From Promethearchaeota archaeon (GTDB taxonomy: Archaea; Asgardarchaeota; Lokiarchaeia; Sigyniarchaeales; SOKP01), in contig JAGXNO010000039.1 of the NCBI GenBank assembly GCA_019894975.1, positions 1-33,209 of the forward strand: 33,209 bases of DNA, in the 5' to 3' direction. Below the pieces are notes generated by a model. It was not told the DNA's origin, ran no database searches, and worked only from the letters and a program-made list of their open reading frames with translations. How positions within the stretch are numbered: the stretch's first letter is position 1; every line of letters begins with the position of its first letter. A program made the translations under genes and the position numbers. Below are positions 13,019 through 22,198 of this stretch, one piece after another.

Positions 13019-15943
13019 TTATGGAATAAATAAATCGATATGCTTAGTTGTTTTCTTTGTATTGTCGAATTGATCTTTATAGAATAAATCTAGTTTTATC
13101 TCATCTGCGGACGCATCAAAGAGGTTCTTCTTAAGCTCTTTTTGTTTATCTATTTTCAAGATATAATTAAACTTGAACGCATTTCCGGGTTTCAATTCAT
13201 TTAATTGGAGATATTTTGGAAAACTCTCCTTTTTCTGGATATCAACATAATTTGGAACTTTTAAAGAAATTTGAAGATCTTTAAAATCTAGATTTGTGGG
13301 ATTAGTAAGCTTAAGATTCAGATAAATTTCTCTCCCGATCGTTCTAATATTTTTGAAAAAGAGCAAATCTTTAGAATCTGTGATGGTTGAATCAATCTTT
13401 TCAAATGACAGTTCATCATTAACAATTTTAGCATTTAACTTATTCCTATTGATATAGTTTAAAGTAATTTCTTTGAGTTGTTCTGTATTTAGTTCTAGAA
13501 ATTTAGAAAGTAGATCTAACTTTATTGGGTTACTTATCCGAGAATAGTATTTTATTTGATTTAGGTAGAGTTTATCTTCTCCTTTTTGAACGAAATTTTT
13601 GAGTTCATTTATAAGAATATCTTTTGAGTTATTAATTTTGTTAATATAGGGCCTTACATATAGGTTAAAAGTATTATTATCTTCCAGTAATTTTTCTTTA
13701 CCAAGAATATTTTCAATCTGTTTATCTGTTTCTTCGATATAGTTCTGGATTTGTCGTGTATTCAATTCAATTAACTTTTTTCCATCAGTAAACTCATTGG
13801 TTTTAATTAGAAAATCTAGTTTTGAAAAGAGAGTTCCGAAATTGTCATTTAGTTTTTTAGTTCCTTCAATTCTCTCTGTAATAATAGATTGAATATGTCC
13901 TTGAAGGAGTTGGAATCTTAGCTCATTATCAATTCCATTTATTTCTTCATTATCAGAAAACTCTCCTGTAATTCTACTTTGTTGCATATAATCAACTAAA
14001 TCATCTTTTATCGTCTTAAATTGCCGATCGAGATCAATCAAATATTCTTGAATTTCAATTTTTAACGATACCCATTTTCTTAACAAATCTTTGAAGAAAT
14101 CATCAAACTCTACGTTATTAATTAATAATTCTCTTATATCGCCATCTAGTTTGAAAAGTTTTCTTCTTACTTGAGTAATGTAGGCAAAGGCTTCATTTTC
14201 TCCATTGCTAACATTCATTTCTAGTTCATTTTCTTTTATATAATCAAACTCAGCCTTCAGAATATCGATACGATTATCTAATAGTTTAATTTCTTCAAAC
14301 AAGCCAGAAATGAATTCTTGCTTTTTTTCTTCGCAGATTTCAGAGATAAATCCTTTTATAATGCTTAATTCTTCAATAATTTGAACCTTAGTGTCTTCCC
14401 ATTCTTCAATTAGTTCAAAAGCTAACCTTTTATAATCAAATTTATTAATTACATTATCAAATTTCCGAATTTTCTTTAAAATCTTACTGTATTTCCTGTT
14501 TAATTGGACTTCTGTATCATTAAATTTAAAATTCTCAATGTAGGAGTTTAATTTTTCTCTAAATTGAGCGGGTGTCTTTTGAAATTTTAAAATTTTTTTT
14601 TGAAACAAACCTAATTCGTAGTTAATTCTTTCTATTGCTATATCGATTTTATTAAAGTTTTTTTTAATGTTATCAAGGGTATAGAGAATTTCCTCTTTTA
14701 CTTCTGGATCTTTTTCAATTTGTAATGACTTGTCCAACTCAATCGTGATCCAAACAGCCATTTTCTGGTTTTTTAAAATAAAGCATATATGGTTCAGGAG
14801 ATTTATCGTCTGTTTTCTTTCTCTCCAATACTTAGACTCTAATTGATATAATATCCTAGTGATTTCGTTTTCAATTTCAATTTGATATTCTTCAAATAAA
14901 CGCTTAATAACTAGAGCAATTCCTTCTCTAATATTTTCAGAAGGATTCTCTAATTCTTCAAACAAATAAGAAAAAATTTCAGTTATGTTTTTTTGGCATA
15001 ATTGGTAAGTTGCATTAATTAATGAATTTCTATAATAGGAATCTACCGTTTCTGACATAGAATTCAATAAATTAGCCCATATCTGATCGAAATTATTTTC
15101 CGATATATTAACGAGAGCTTCAATTACTTTTGATTGAATTCGATAGTCATTTTCTTTTAAGAGATTTAATAATTTTGGTATAATTGATATAATTTCCGAA
15201 GACTTTTCCTTACCAATTTCCCCAAATAACCAAATTATTAATTCTTTAACCCTATCTTGTTCATTGTAAAGGAGATTAAGGAGAATATAAAATAATTTTT
15301 CTTTAGATAAGAAGTACGTTCCATGAATTTTTAACAATTCAGCAGCAGCCTTAGCAACATCATCGTCCTCGTCTCTAAGATTAACTATTACCATTGATAA
15401 CAATGGTTCTAAGTTTCTGATTTTGGTGAAATCTTGATTTAATATTTTTTGAATGATTTTAATTACATTAAGTTTTACTTTCCAGTCATTATCCATTAAT
15501 TTTTCTGTATATTCTTCAATAATTACTTGAATTTCTTCTAAATCGATATGAAGCGTTAAAATTAAGTTCCCAATAATTTTTACTGTTAATCTTCTCACAG
15601 TTGGGTCTTGATCGTATAAGCGTCCTCTTATTTTTTCTATTAAATCTATTAAAAGATTTGGTCTGGACATACTAATTTGATATAATATCTCCAAAGATAC
15701 TAATCTAATCCAAGAATCAGAATCATTAACAAAATTTTTTACTGTTTTTACTGTCCTTTCTGCTATTGAAGGAGATTTATCACAGATTAGGTTTAACAAA
15801 CTGAGGCATCTATAAATAAGTTCTTTATCATGATGATTGTGATATTCTTCAATAACTCTAAAAATTTCGTCGGCGGCTTGCTCATTATATCCATTTAGGA
15901 TTAATTTCTCAATTTTTTCAGTATCTAGAGTCAAGGATGTCAA
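13019..15943 (-). CDS. HEAT-repeat / helical / beta-sandwich protein with adaptin-like layout
   Basis: 974 residues, TTG start. Residues about 1-410 are HEAT/ARM-type helical repeats, for example SWIRLVSLEILYQI, PTVRRLTVKIIGNLI, WKVKLNVIKIIQKIL and DDVAKAAAELLKIHG. Residues about 420-840 are long amphipathic helices, probably coiled coil. The last roughly 115 residues form a beta-rich domain (REIYLNLKLTNPTNLDF, LQISLKVPNYVDI, NELKPGNAFKFNYILKI, IKLDLFYKDQFDNTKK) with the NPTNLDFKDLQISLKVP pattern of an Ig-like sandwich, as in the appendage domains of clathrin adaptors and COPI coat subunits. HEAT trunk then Ig-like ear is the adaptin order, although the long helical insert is unlike adaptins. 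The call rests on architecture, not identified homology. No membrane segment. Confidence 0.8.
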   Translation of the reverse strand: MTSLTLDTEKIEKLILNGYNEQAADEIFRVIEEYHNHHDKELIYRCLSLLNLICDKSPSIAERTVKTVKNFVNDSDSWIRLVSLEILYQISMSRPNLLIDLIEKIRGRLYDQDPTVRRLTVKIIGNLILTLHIDLEEIQVIIEEYTEKLMDNDWKVKLNVIKIIQKILNQDFTKIRNLEPLLSMVIVNLRDEDDDVAKAAAELLKIHGTYFLSKEKLFYILLNLLYNEQDRVKELIIWLFGEIGKEKSSEIISIIPKLLNLLKENDYRIQSKVIEALVNISENNFDQIWANLLNSMSETVDSYYRNSLINATYQLCQKNITEIFSYLFEELENPSENIREGIALVIKRLFEEYQIEIENEITRILYQLESKYWRERKQTINLLNHICFILKNQKMAVWITIELDKSLQIEKDPEVKEEILYTLDNIKKNFNKIDIAIERINYELGLFQKKILKFQKTPAQFREKLNSYIENFKFNDTEVQLNRKYSKILKKIRKFDNVINKFDYKRLAFELIEEWEDTKVQIIEELSIIKGFISEICEEKKQEFISGLFEEIKLLDNRIDILKAEFDYIKENELEMNVSNGENEAFAYITQVRRKLFKLDGDIRELLINNVEFDDFFKDLLRKWVSLKIEIQEYLIDLDRQFKTIKDDLVDYMQQSRITGEFSDNEEINGIDNELRFQLLQGHIQSIITERIEGTKKLNDNFGTLFSKLDFLIKTNEFTDGKKLIELNTRQIQNYIEETDKQIENILGKEKLLEDNNTFNLYVRPYINKINNSKDILINELKNFVQKGEDKLYLNQIKYYSRISNPIKLDLLSKFLELNTEQLKEITLNYINRNKLNAKIVNDELSFEKIDSTITDSKDLLFFKNIRTIGREIYLNLKLTNPTNLDFKDLQISLKVPNYVDIQKKESFPKYLQLNELKPGNAFKFNYILKIDKQKELKKNLFDASADEIKLDLFYKDQFDNTKKTTKHIDLFIP

Positions 15944-16100
15944 AGTGGGTTTTTAAAATATATTTTACAAAATTTTATCTCAAAAACTTCTATTAAAAAT
16001 ATCTTGCATCTAGTATAAATATCTTTCAAACCCTCAAAAAAAAGTAATTATTTGAAAAAATTAATAATAAAAATTGAGAGTAATAATTTAGTTCGTTTAA

Positions 16101-16649
16101 TTATTCATAAAGTGCGATAATAGCACTTCCAGGTGTAGCAATTCTTTCTCGATAGGTTAAGGTTCCTTCCTTAACCTCTTTTGTTTTTACGAATCCACGT
16201 TCAATGTCTTTTTCAGAGACATATCCTCTTTCGCCAGCTTCAAATTGTTTTACTATCGTTCCATTCTTATCTTTTATATCAACATTTGTAAAACTGGTTT
16301 GCTTTACATTAAAGAATGCTCTTTTTCCCTCAATTTTATTTACTGTAGCTTCTGTAATCAAAAGGTCATGAACCCTCACCATCCCTCTCATCTCTACCTC
16401 AAATTCAATTATCTTACCATACTTCCCATGTTCAAGAAAATCTTCAAAAAGCTTAGAAATAAAACCAAATGAGAATAATCCATGCGCAATAACTCCTTTT
16501 AGTCCTGCTGCTTCCGCTACGGCATCGTTTACATGTATGGGATTAGTATCTCCTGAAGCCTTGGCATAATGCTTTAGTAAATCTCTTGTGATATTATCAA
16601 ATTCGTTCTTGAGAACTTGTCCGACCTTTAAATCTGCTATTTTAACCAT
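16101..16649 (-). CDS. MaoC-like (R)-specific enoyl-CoA hydratase
   Basis: 182 residues, one hot-dog domain. The hydratase-2 motif is HYAKASGDTNPIHVNDAVA, with catalytic Asp34 and His39, followed by GLKGVIAHGLFSFGF for acyl-CoA binding. It should hydrate or dehydrate 3-hydroxyacyl-CoA. A C-terminal extension of about 40 residues follows the core. The start ATG (16647-16649) lies three bases after the stop of the next gene upstream, a partner hot-dog protein; in two-gene systems the two halves form a heterodimer in which only this subunit carries the catalytic residues. Co-directional with 3-hydroxyacyl-CoA dehydrogenase, which supports a role in fatty-acyl or hydroxyacyl-CoA metabolism. Substrate unknown. 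Confidence 0.88.
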   Translation of the reverse strand: MVKIADLKVGQVLKNEFDNITRDLLKHYAKASGDTNPIHVNDAVAEAAGLKGVIAHGLFSFGFISKLFEDFLEHGKYGKIIEFEVEMRGMVRVHDLLITEATVNKIEGKRAFFNVKQTSFTNVDIKDKNGTIVKQFEAGERGYVSEKDIERGFVKTKEVKEGTLTYRERIATPGSAIIALYE

Positions 16650-16652
16650 TTT

Positions 16653-17171
16653 TTAATAGCCTCCTTTTCTTATCCCCGCTGTTACCACTACATTACAGAC
16701 AAGTTCATTATTTTGATTTTTAATTGTAGTTATTAATTCTGCAAATAACATCATATTTGCTTCTACTAACCACAATTTTCCCCATTTTGCAGTGACTGTT
16801 AACTTGTCGCCAGGTTTTACATCAACACAACCCTCCCAGTTATATATATTTCCTGTGTGAAGAAATAGTCTAGGATTTTTCACAAGCATACGTTCTTCTC
16901 CATCTTTAACTATTTTTGCTCCTGGAACTAATGAATAAAGACCTTTTATAGTATACGCGTTAGCATATGCATGACAAGCAATTATTCCTTCTTCTTCAGG
17001 TCCAATATATTTTGGATCGGTTATACCGAAACATTTAGCAAAGTTTACTAAATTTTTATATCGCACATTGATTCTGACACTACCGGGTACTTCTTTTCCG
17101 GGAAGAGTCTCAATTAAGAACTTAGCATTGTTTTTCATTTCCTCTATACTTGACATCTTGATTTCACTCAT
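16653..17171 (-). CDS. Hot-dog (MaoC N-terminal-type) dehydratase subunit
   Basis: 172 residues resembling the N-terminal half of two-domain MaoC/FAS1-like dehydratases. RINVRYKNLVNFAKCFGITDPKYIGPEEEGIIACHAYANAYT is the substrate-side hot-dog helix region; PRLFLHTGNIYNWEG and VDVKPGDKLTVTAKWGKLW are the characteristic strands. The catalytic Asp/His pair of its partner is absent here, as expected for a non-catalytic subunit. The stop is three bases before the catalytic MaoC gene, so translation is probably coupled and the product probably a heterodimer. The ATG is at 17169-17171. A 107-base gap separates it from the dehydrogenase upstream, which may hold an internal promoter. Confidence 0.8.
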   Translation of the reverse strand: MSEIKMSSIEEMKNNAKFLIETLPGKEVPGSVRINVRYKNLVNFAKCFGITDPKYIGPEEEGIIACHAYANAYTIKGLYSLVPGAKIVKDGEERMLVKNPRLFLHTGNIYNWEGCVDVKPGDKLTVTAKWGKLWLVEANMMLFAELITTIKNQNNELVCNVVVTAGIRKGGY

Positions 17172-17278
17172 TTTTATTAGGTATTAATATATTTTAGAAT
17201 CGCCTTCATTAAAACTTTAATTACTTAAAACTAATTTGCACTTCTTGATATAGCTTTTAAGAAAATTAAGTAAAAGTA

Positions 17279-18556
17279 TTATTTAAAATCTAGAAATCTC
17301 CCTGATTCCATCATATCACAAGGTTTCAAGTAAGATTTGCCTGACTTCTCGGCAAAGTCATATAATTTTTCTGCCCATTCTTTATATTTTGTTTTACCTA
17401 TAACAAAAGGACCAGGCATAAAAGTACCTTTCAAGAGTACTTTATTTATTAATTCATAACTCTTTACAACACCTTCATCTAACAACCTACATGCTTCATT
17501 TAATTGTATCGCAGAAATTATTTCTAGATCTAAAAGTTTTGTTATAAAATCGGTAGTACTCTTTTCTACAGGGGGTAGATTTTTTATTGGCCCATCTTCA
17601 TTCCACTTATAAAATCCTTCCCCTACTTTTCTACCGAATTTCCCCTCATTAAATAAATCTGTGAGTCTTTCGCTAGGAGCAAAATCGGGAGAAATCTTTT
17701 TTTCAAGATATTTAGAGCAATAGTATATAGTATCTATTCCAATAACATCAGCTACTTCAGATGAAAAGTCTGCAGCATCTAACTTTTCCCGGGATATTCC
17801 GTTTTCTATTGCTTGATTCATCAACCAGTTAAAGTAGAGTGTTCCTGTTATGGCAAGTCGGTTTGCAATGAGACCCGGAGTCTCTTTTTCAAGTTGAACT
17901 GTAAACCTTTCACCCATTAAACTAGGAAATCTTTGAGCAACTTCTCGGCCTATATCAAGGGATTCTGCTGAAGATTTTTCCCCAGGGGTGATTTCAATTA
18001 ACATTCCTGTTATTGGGAAATAAGTGTGAAAATGCATCCCTATAACCTTTTCAGGGCGTTTAGAGTCTTGAGCAATATCAGTAATACTCATTGATGAAGT
18101 ATTCGATGCTAAAACTGCTTGAGGCGGAGAATATTCTCCCAATTGTTCAAAAATTTTTTGCTTAAGTTCCATTTTCTCAGAAACAGCTTCAATTACAAAA
18201 TCTGTATCCCTTACTCCTTTTGAAATATCTGTTTCTGTACACAGTCGGCTCAGAATAGTTTTAATATCAACCTTATTAGCTACTATACCAACTGATTCGA
18301 AACTCCCCAGCTTATTTTTAAAATCTAAATTTTTTAACAGATCGTGATAAGCAAAAAATTCTTTACATTTCTCCTCGGATTCAAGAGCCTCAATTCGCTG
18401 TTGAATAAGTATTCTTGATTTTTCGAGTATTTCAGAGTTAAGATCAATAACTGTAACTTTCTCATATCCGGTAAGCAGGGCAACCTGAGCGATTCCTGAT
18501 CCCATAATTCCCCCGCCAATTACTGCAAAATTTTTTATTTTATCTAATTCAACCAC
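17279..18556 (-). CDS. 3-hydroxyacyl-CoA dehydrogenase
   Basis: 425 residues, GTG start. The Rossmann NAD site is FAVIGGGIMGSGIAQVALLTG with the acidic strand end VTVIDLN. Further family motifs are DFVIEAVSEKMELKQKIF, ASNTSSMSITDIA, and GMHFHTYFP carrying the catalytic His, then TPGLIANRLAITGTLYFNWLM and GEGFYKW closing the first C-terminal domain. A second partial C-terminal domain follows. The enzyme interconverts 3-hydroxyacyl-CoA and 3-oxoacyl-CoA, for example in beta-oxidation or 3-hydroxybutyryl-CoA reduction. An insertion near residues 50-90 (ESEEKCKEFFAYHDLLKN) is slightly longer than usual. It follows mfnE by 40 bases on the same strand and precedes the two hot-dog subunits, whose reaction it would complement. 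Confidence 0.88.
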   Translation of the reverse strand: MVELDKIKNFAVIGGGIMGSGIAQVALLTGYEKVTVIDLNSEILEKSRILIQQRIEALESEEKCKEFFAYHDLLKNLDFKNKLGSFESVGIVANKVDIKTILSRLCTETDISKGVRDTDFVIEAVSEKMELKQKIFEQLGEYSPPQAVLASNTSSMSITDIAQDSKRPEKVIGMHFHTYFPITGMLIEITPGEKSSAESLDIGREVAQRFPSLMGERFTVQLEKETPGLIANRLAITGTLYFNWLMNQAIENGISREKLDAADFSSEVADVIGIDTIYYCSKYLEKKISPDFAPSERLTDLFNEGKFGRKVGEGFYKWNEDGPIKNLPPVEKSTTDFITKLLDLEIISAIQLNEACRLLDEGVVKSYELINKVLLKGTFMPGPFVIGKTKYKEWAEKLYDFAEKSGKSYLKPCDMMESGRFLDFK

Positions 18557-18596
18557 TTAAAAGCACCAGTTTTATGAGGTAAAAATAATCAAAACT

Positions 18597-19328
18597 TTAA
18601 ATAATTCTGGTAAAAATTTTCTCTTGAAGTGATTTTGAAGCATCAAAAAAGTCTATAATTCTGTGACTACCAGAGGTACCGTTTAAAATTACGCAAGAAA
18701 AATCCCATTTTTCAATCAGAGTTAATAAATATGGATCTATTGGCCTTGATTGGTTTTTTAATTCATCATCTGAATTTTTAAGCCTAAGTAATTTCCCAAA
18801 TTCTTTCAATTTTCTGAATTCTCTCGTAGAAATTTCTTTAATAACTTGAGTCTTTTCATCCATAATGCCATCAACATCTTTTACTAAAAAACATTCATTT
18901 ACACCAAAACTTCTTGCCAGAAAAAGGGTTATTGAATCAGAAGTGACCTGCCAATTATGTGGTAATTTATCATTATTTTTTAAGAATTGATAAGGTAAAA
19001 ATATAGAAAATGTTTTATCGGTATCTTTTAATCTTCTATAATCTTCAAAAGCTTCTATTTTGGGAAATCTTTTACCTAATTCTATTCCATTATAATTCAT
19101 TGAAATAATGCTCATCCAATGAGCCAGTTCATCAGTGAATTTTAAATCATCATAAATTTTTCTGATAAAATTTGCGAAGGAACCACCACCAGGAATTATT
19201 ATTATTTTCTGGATTATATCCTTCTCATATAAATAGGATAATTGAGATATTGTGGAACTTACATTCTCAAAATCCTCTAAAATTGAACCCCCAATCTTAA
19301 ATATTGTAGTCTTGTGATTCATGATCAT
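18597..19328 (-). CDS. mfnE: Amino-acid-kinase-family kinase, MfnE-type (methanofuran biosynthesis)
   Basis: 243 residues. The amino-acid-kinase fold is shown by TTIFKIGGSILED (phosphate-binding Lys and Gly), KIIIIPGGGSFANFIRKIY, the downstream HNWQVTSDSITLFLARSFG and CFLVKDVDGIMDE for ATP binding, and VILNGTSG near the C-terminus. The HxWxVTSDS motif and length fit COG2054, of which MfnE phosphorylates aminomethylfuran-methyl phosphate during methanofuran synthesis. Uridylate or glutamate kinase is less likely because the substrate loops differ. It begins six bases after the stop of the MfnF-type gene, the enzyme of the next step, which strengthens the call. Methanofuran in a non-methanogen would serve a C1 pathway; no formyl-methanofuran dehydrogenase genes are in the window. 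Confidence 0.82.
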   Translation of the reverse strand: MIMNHKTTIFKIGGSILEDFENVSSTISQLSYLYEKDIIQKIIIIPGGGSFANFIRKIYDDLKFTDELAHWMSIISMNYNGIELGKRFPKIEAFEDYRRLKDTDKTFSIFLPYQFLKNNDKLPHNWQVTSDSITLFLARSFGVNECFLVKDVDGIMDEKTQVIKEISTREFRKLKEFGKLLRLKNSDDELKNQSRPIDPYLLTLIEKWDFSCVILNGTSGSHRIIDFFDASKSLQEKIFTRII

Positions 19329-19334
19329 TCATTT

Positions 19335-20408
19335 CTATTCTAATTGATAATGTAATGCTCCTGCTACAGCGAATGCAGATGAACTAAGTTTATTAGGTAG
19401 GTTCGTTATTTCCTCAAACCTACTAATATTTGGGTACCCTAAAATTAGAAGAGATTTTCTAATCAAGAAATCAGCTGATAAGCCCGTTATAACGAATTGT
19501 GGATTTTTTTCAAACTGGTTAATTCTAGTTACCAGGTTAGTCATGAATACTCTAATTTCTTTTGAAATAATATCTAATTGTTTGTTATAAATAAATTGTG
19601 CAATTTTGTTTAAATCATCTGTTGAAATTGTGTCTATATCCATACATATTACTCTAGAAAGTCTAGCATAACAGTCATGTAGTGATTTTGAACGATTATC
19701 GGCTGCATCATTAGTATAAGCTTCTTCTGAGATATTATTTAAAATTCTATGGACATCAGCTATTAAGGCAAATTTTTCAAATGAAACACGCACCATATGG
19801 TCTTCATAAGGAACATGATGTGTTATAGATGGAATAGTCGCTCGCAACCCCCCTGTATAAATTAATTCGTGATTAATTAAGCGTGAAATGTCATCTTTTC
19901 CTATTGAAGCAGGTTTTGAATCAAAAATGGGAATTATATCGATTGTGGTAGAGCCTGCATCAATTAAAATACATTCAGGTTCGAAATGACCTAAAAATAG
20001 AGCGGTAGATACCCAATTAGCTGCTGCGATTGAATAAGGATTGGATTTAACATCCACATAATCTAGAAAGCTTGATTTGTTTGATATAAATTTTAATTTA
20101 TCCTTGTCAAATACATTCCCTAATGCTTCGAGAATTGTTAAAATACCCTCTTTCTTGGTTTGAAAAGCGTCGGAAAGTTCTGCTGTTATTGTAATGGCAC
20201 AATAATCTATATCTTTAAGTTGATAATTCTCTTTTTCAAATAGTTTGTTTATAATATTTATTAACATTTCAGGAATTTCTATAATAGATTTCTCCCAGAA
20301 TGGAAAATATTCTATAAAAGACAAAGATTTTATAATTTCACTTGCTTTATAATGAATTAACGCTGCTTTTGTATTAGCTCCACCTATATCTAACCCTATA
20401 ATGATTAT
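19335..20408 (-). CDS. mfnF: Hydantoinase/oxoprolinase-like ASKHA protein, MfnF-type, non-AUG start
   Basis: About 357 residues from an AUA at 20406-20408. The N-terminus (M)IIIGLDIGGANTKAALIH holds the phosphate-1 motif DIGGANTK that ASKHA enzymes need; ILIDAGSTTIDIIPI is phosphate-2 and FVITGLSADFLIR the adenosine-side motif. It matches the archaeal family long annotated as H4MPT-linked C1-transfer proteins, characterised in methanogens as MfnF, which joins the furan and tyramine-glutamate parts of methanofuran. No ATG, GTG or TTG exists between the upstream in-frame TAG (20415-20417) and the conserved region. The first TTG, ending at 20324, would remove the nucleotide-binding motif, so AUA, or the following AUC/AUU, is inferred. 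The GTPase stop is two bases upstream, suggesting coupling. Confidence 0.82.
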   Translation of the reverse strand: MIIIGLDIGGANTKAALIHYKASEIIKSLSFIEYFPFWEKSIIEIPEMLINIINKLFEKENYQLKDIDYCAITITAELSDAFQTKKEGILTILEALGNVFDKDKLKFISNKSSFLDYVDVKSNPYSIAAANWVSTALFLGHFEPECILIDAGSTTIDIIPIFDSKPASIGKDDISRLINHELIYTGGLRATIPSITHHVPYEDHMVRVSFEKFALIADVHRILNNISEEAYTNDAADNRSKSLHDCYARLSRVICMDIDTISTDDLNKIAQFIYNKQLDIISKEIRVFMTNLVTRINQFEKNPQFVITGLSADFLIRKSLLILGYPNISRFEEITNLPNKLSSSAFAVAGALHYQLE

Positions 20409-20410
20409 GT

Positions 20411-21448
20411 TTAACTACCCCGATATCTATCTATTATATCAGTAATTAATAGATCAAGGTTTTCTCCGCTTATTGCATTTGTTAAATAGAGTTTCTCATT
20501 ATTAATATTTAATTTTTCCTTGAGATATTCAATTTCTGTGTCTTTTGCAAGGTCAATTTTATTAAATATGATAATGATCTCGATTTCTCCTTCTTTAGAA
20601 AAGTTTTGTTTAATTTCATGAAATAATTCAATTTGAGATTCTATATCATAACCACATGCGGGAGTTGGATCAAACACAAATAAAATTAAATCAGATATTA
20701 ACCTTAAAGCAAGAATTGCTTGTAATTCAATGCTATTTCTTTTTGACATAGGACGATCCAGTATACCCGGAGTATCTAAACATTGTATTTTTACTTTATC
20801 AAATCTTCCTTCTACTTCAAGGTGTCCCATATTTAATTGTCTAGTTGTAAAGGGGTACTCTTTAATTTCGATTTTTTTATTGGTGGAGATATTTTTAACA
20901 ATACTACTTTTACCTACATTAGGATAACCTGCAACCACAATACATGGTATAGTATAGTCAATAGTAGGAATTCTTCTTAAATCGCCTCTAATAGAATTCA
21001 AATGTTTTAGATTTTTATTTTGCTTGTTAATAACGGAGGATATTCTACCAAAAGCTGATCTTCTTAATTGATCTCCTTCTTTAGGAGCCTCAATTTTATT
21101 CAATCGTCGTATATGCTCTCTTTGTATTTTCCTGAGGACAGGTAAAATCCCATTTAGTTTACCTAACGTAAGTTTTAATTTGTCTATATCTACCAAAATA
21201 GATGCTAATTCTTGATAAAAATCGGGAAGATCATCAATAATAGGCACCGACTTAATTATTTTAAAAATTCTGTTAATTAATTCTTCTGTTGCGACTTTAA
21301 TACGTTTAGATTCCTTTTTTTTTGCCTTTATTAAAATAGGAGCGTTTAGTGAGACTTGAGCTGAGCTTTTCATCCCTCTTTTAAAAGCTATATCTAACAA
21401 TTCCTGTGAATTGGGAACATGATAGAATTCATTAAATGGATTGTTCAT
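20411..21448 (-). CDS. NOG1/OBG-type GTPase
   Basis: 345 residues. A helical N-terminal domain of about 165 residues (YQELASILVDIDKLKLTLG, then LRKIQREHIRRLNKI) precedes a G domain with G1 GYPNVGKSS (174-182), G2 EYPFTTRQLNMG, G3 DTPGILDRP and G4 NKID, ending near ITDIIDRYRG. This is the NOG1 architecture, which acts in large ribosomal subunit assembly in eukaryotes and probably in archaea. It is shorter than eukaryotic NOG1, which has a long C-terminal extension. The next gene, mfnF, starts two bases after its stop, and the small helical protein at 21496 ends 47 bases before its start. The functional link to cofactor synthesis is unclear and may only be co-transcription. Confidence 0.88.
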   Translation of the reverse strand: MNNPFNEFYHVPNSQELLDIAFKRGMKSSAQVSLNAPILIKAKKKESKRIKVATEELINRIFKIIKSVPIIDDLPDFYQELASILVDIDKLKLTLGKLNGILPVLRKIQREHIRRLNKIEAPKEGDQLRRSAFGRISSVINKQNKNLKHLNSIRGDLRRIPTIDYTIPCIVVAGYPNVGKSSIVKNISTNKKIEIKEYPFTTRQLNMGHLEVEGRFDKVKIQCLDTPGILDRPMSKRNSIELQAILALRLISDLILFVFDPTPACGYDIESQIELFHEIKQNFSKEGEIEIIIIFNKIDLAKDTEIEYLKEKLNINNEKLYLTNAISGENLDLLITDIIDRYRGS

Positions 21449-21495
21449 TTGGCATCTGACCTATTTTTAATTTGAAATTAGAGAGGGATTTATAC

Positions 21496-22035
21496 TTATT
21501 CCTTTGAACTTAGTGTTGTTAATTTCTTCTCAATTTCATAGATTTCATTAGAAAAGTTAATTAAGTCTTTAGGAATAGCCTTATATATTTCTAAAATATG
21601 TTCGTATCTCCCTTTTACTCTTGAATATTTACCTAGTTTTTCTTCTTTTTCTGCTTTTTCTAACATCATCACAACTTGTTCAAGTTTCTTTTTCATTTCG
21701 GGAGGTACTACCTTTTGTTCTGATAATTTTTTTTCACTAAAGGCTTCTTTTTCCTTTAACGCTTTATCCATACGCTTCTGAAACTCCGTCTCACCTTTAG
21801 TTATTACATCGGAATCTTTTGTTTCATACTTAACCAAATTTTTTACCTGAGCAATTCTCTGATTAATCATTCTAATCTTACCTTGGAATCCTAATTTTTC
21901 ATATAATTCTTGTGCTTCTTCTAAGAAAGATATCGCGGCAACAAAATTCCTCTTTGCGAATTCTTCTTTAGATTGCTTCTCTAGGCGTTCTGCTTCTTTT
22001 TCTAGCTCATCAAAAGGTCCTGGCATCTGGCTCAT
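21496..22035 (-). CDS. Small helical MIT/TPR-like protein
   Basis: 179 residues, all-helical and highly charged. Residues 1-70 contain FDELEKEAERLEKQSKEEFA, AISFLEEAQELYEKLG and MINQRIAQVKNLVK, a three-helix pattern like TPR or MIT domains. A Lys/Glu-rich linker follows, then a second helical pair (KKLEQVVMMLEKAEKEEKLG, YEHILEIYKAIPKDLI). No catalytic motif or membrane segment. Such small proteins recur in Asgard genomes, but I cannot assign a function. It is the first gene of the minus-strand run leading into the GTPase, mfnF and mfnE, and is divergent from asd. Confidence 0.7.
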   Translation of the reverse strand: MSQMPGPFDELEKEAERLEKQSKEEFAKRNFVAAISFLEEAQELYEKLGFQGKIRMINQRIAQVKNLVKYETKDSDVITKGETEFQKRMDKALKEKEAFSEKKLSEQKVVPPEMKKKLEQVVMMLEKAEKEEKLGKYSRVKGRYEHILEIYKAIPKDLINFSNEIYEIEKKLTTLSSKE

Positions 22036-22198
22036 TTAAAAATTTTAAATTTACTAAGAATTTTTTATTTCTAAAACATAAAAATGTATCAAAAATCATA
22101 AAGTTATGGTAAAAATCAGCAAATTTAATTAGATCCAAATCTAAAAATAAATAACGTGTATATTTGTGAATACATTAAAAATATCTGACAAGATCACA

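Noticed and set aside
19335..20324. MfnF starting at the TTG ending at 20324
   Set aside because: It would delete DIGGANTK, which the ASKHA fold needs for nucleotide binding.
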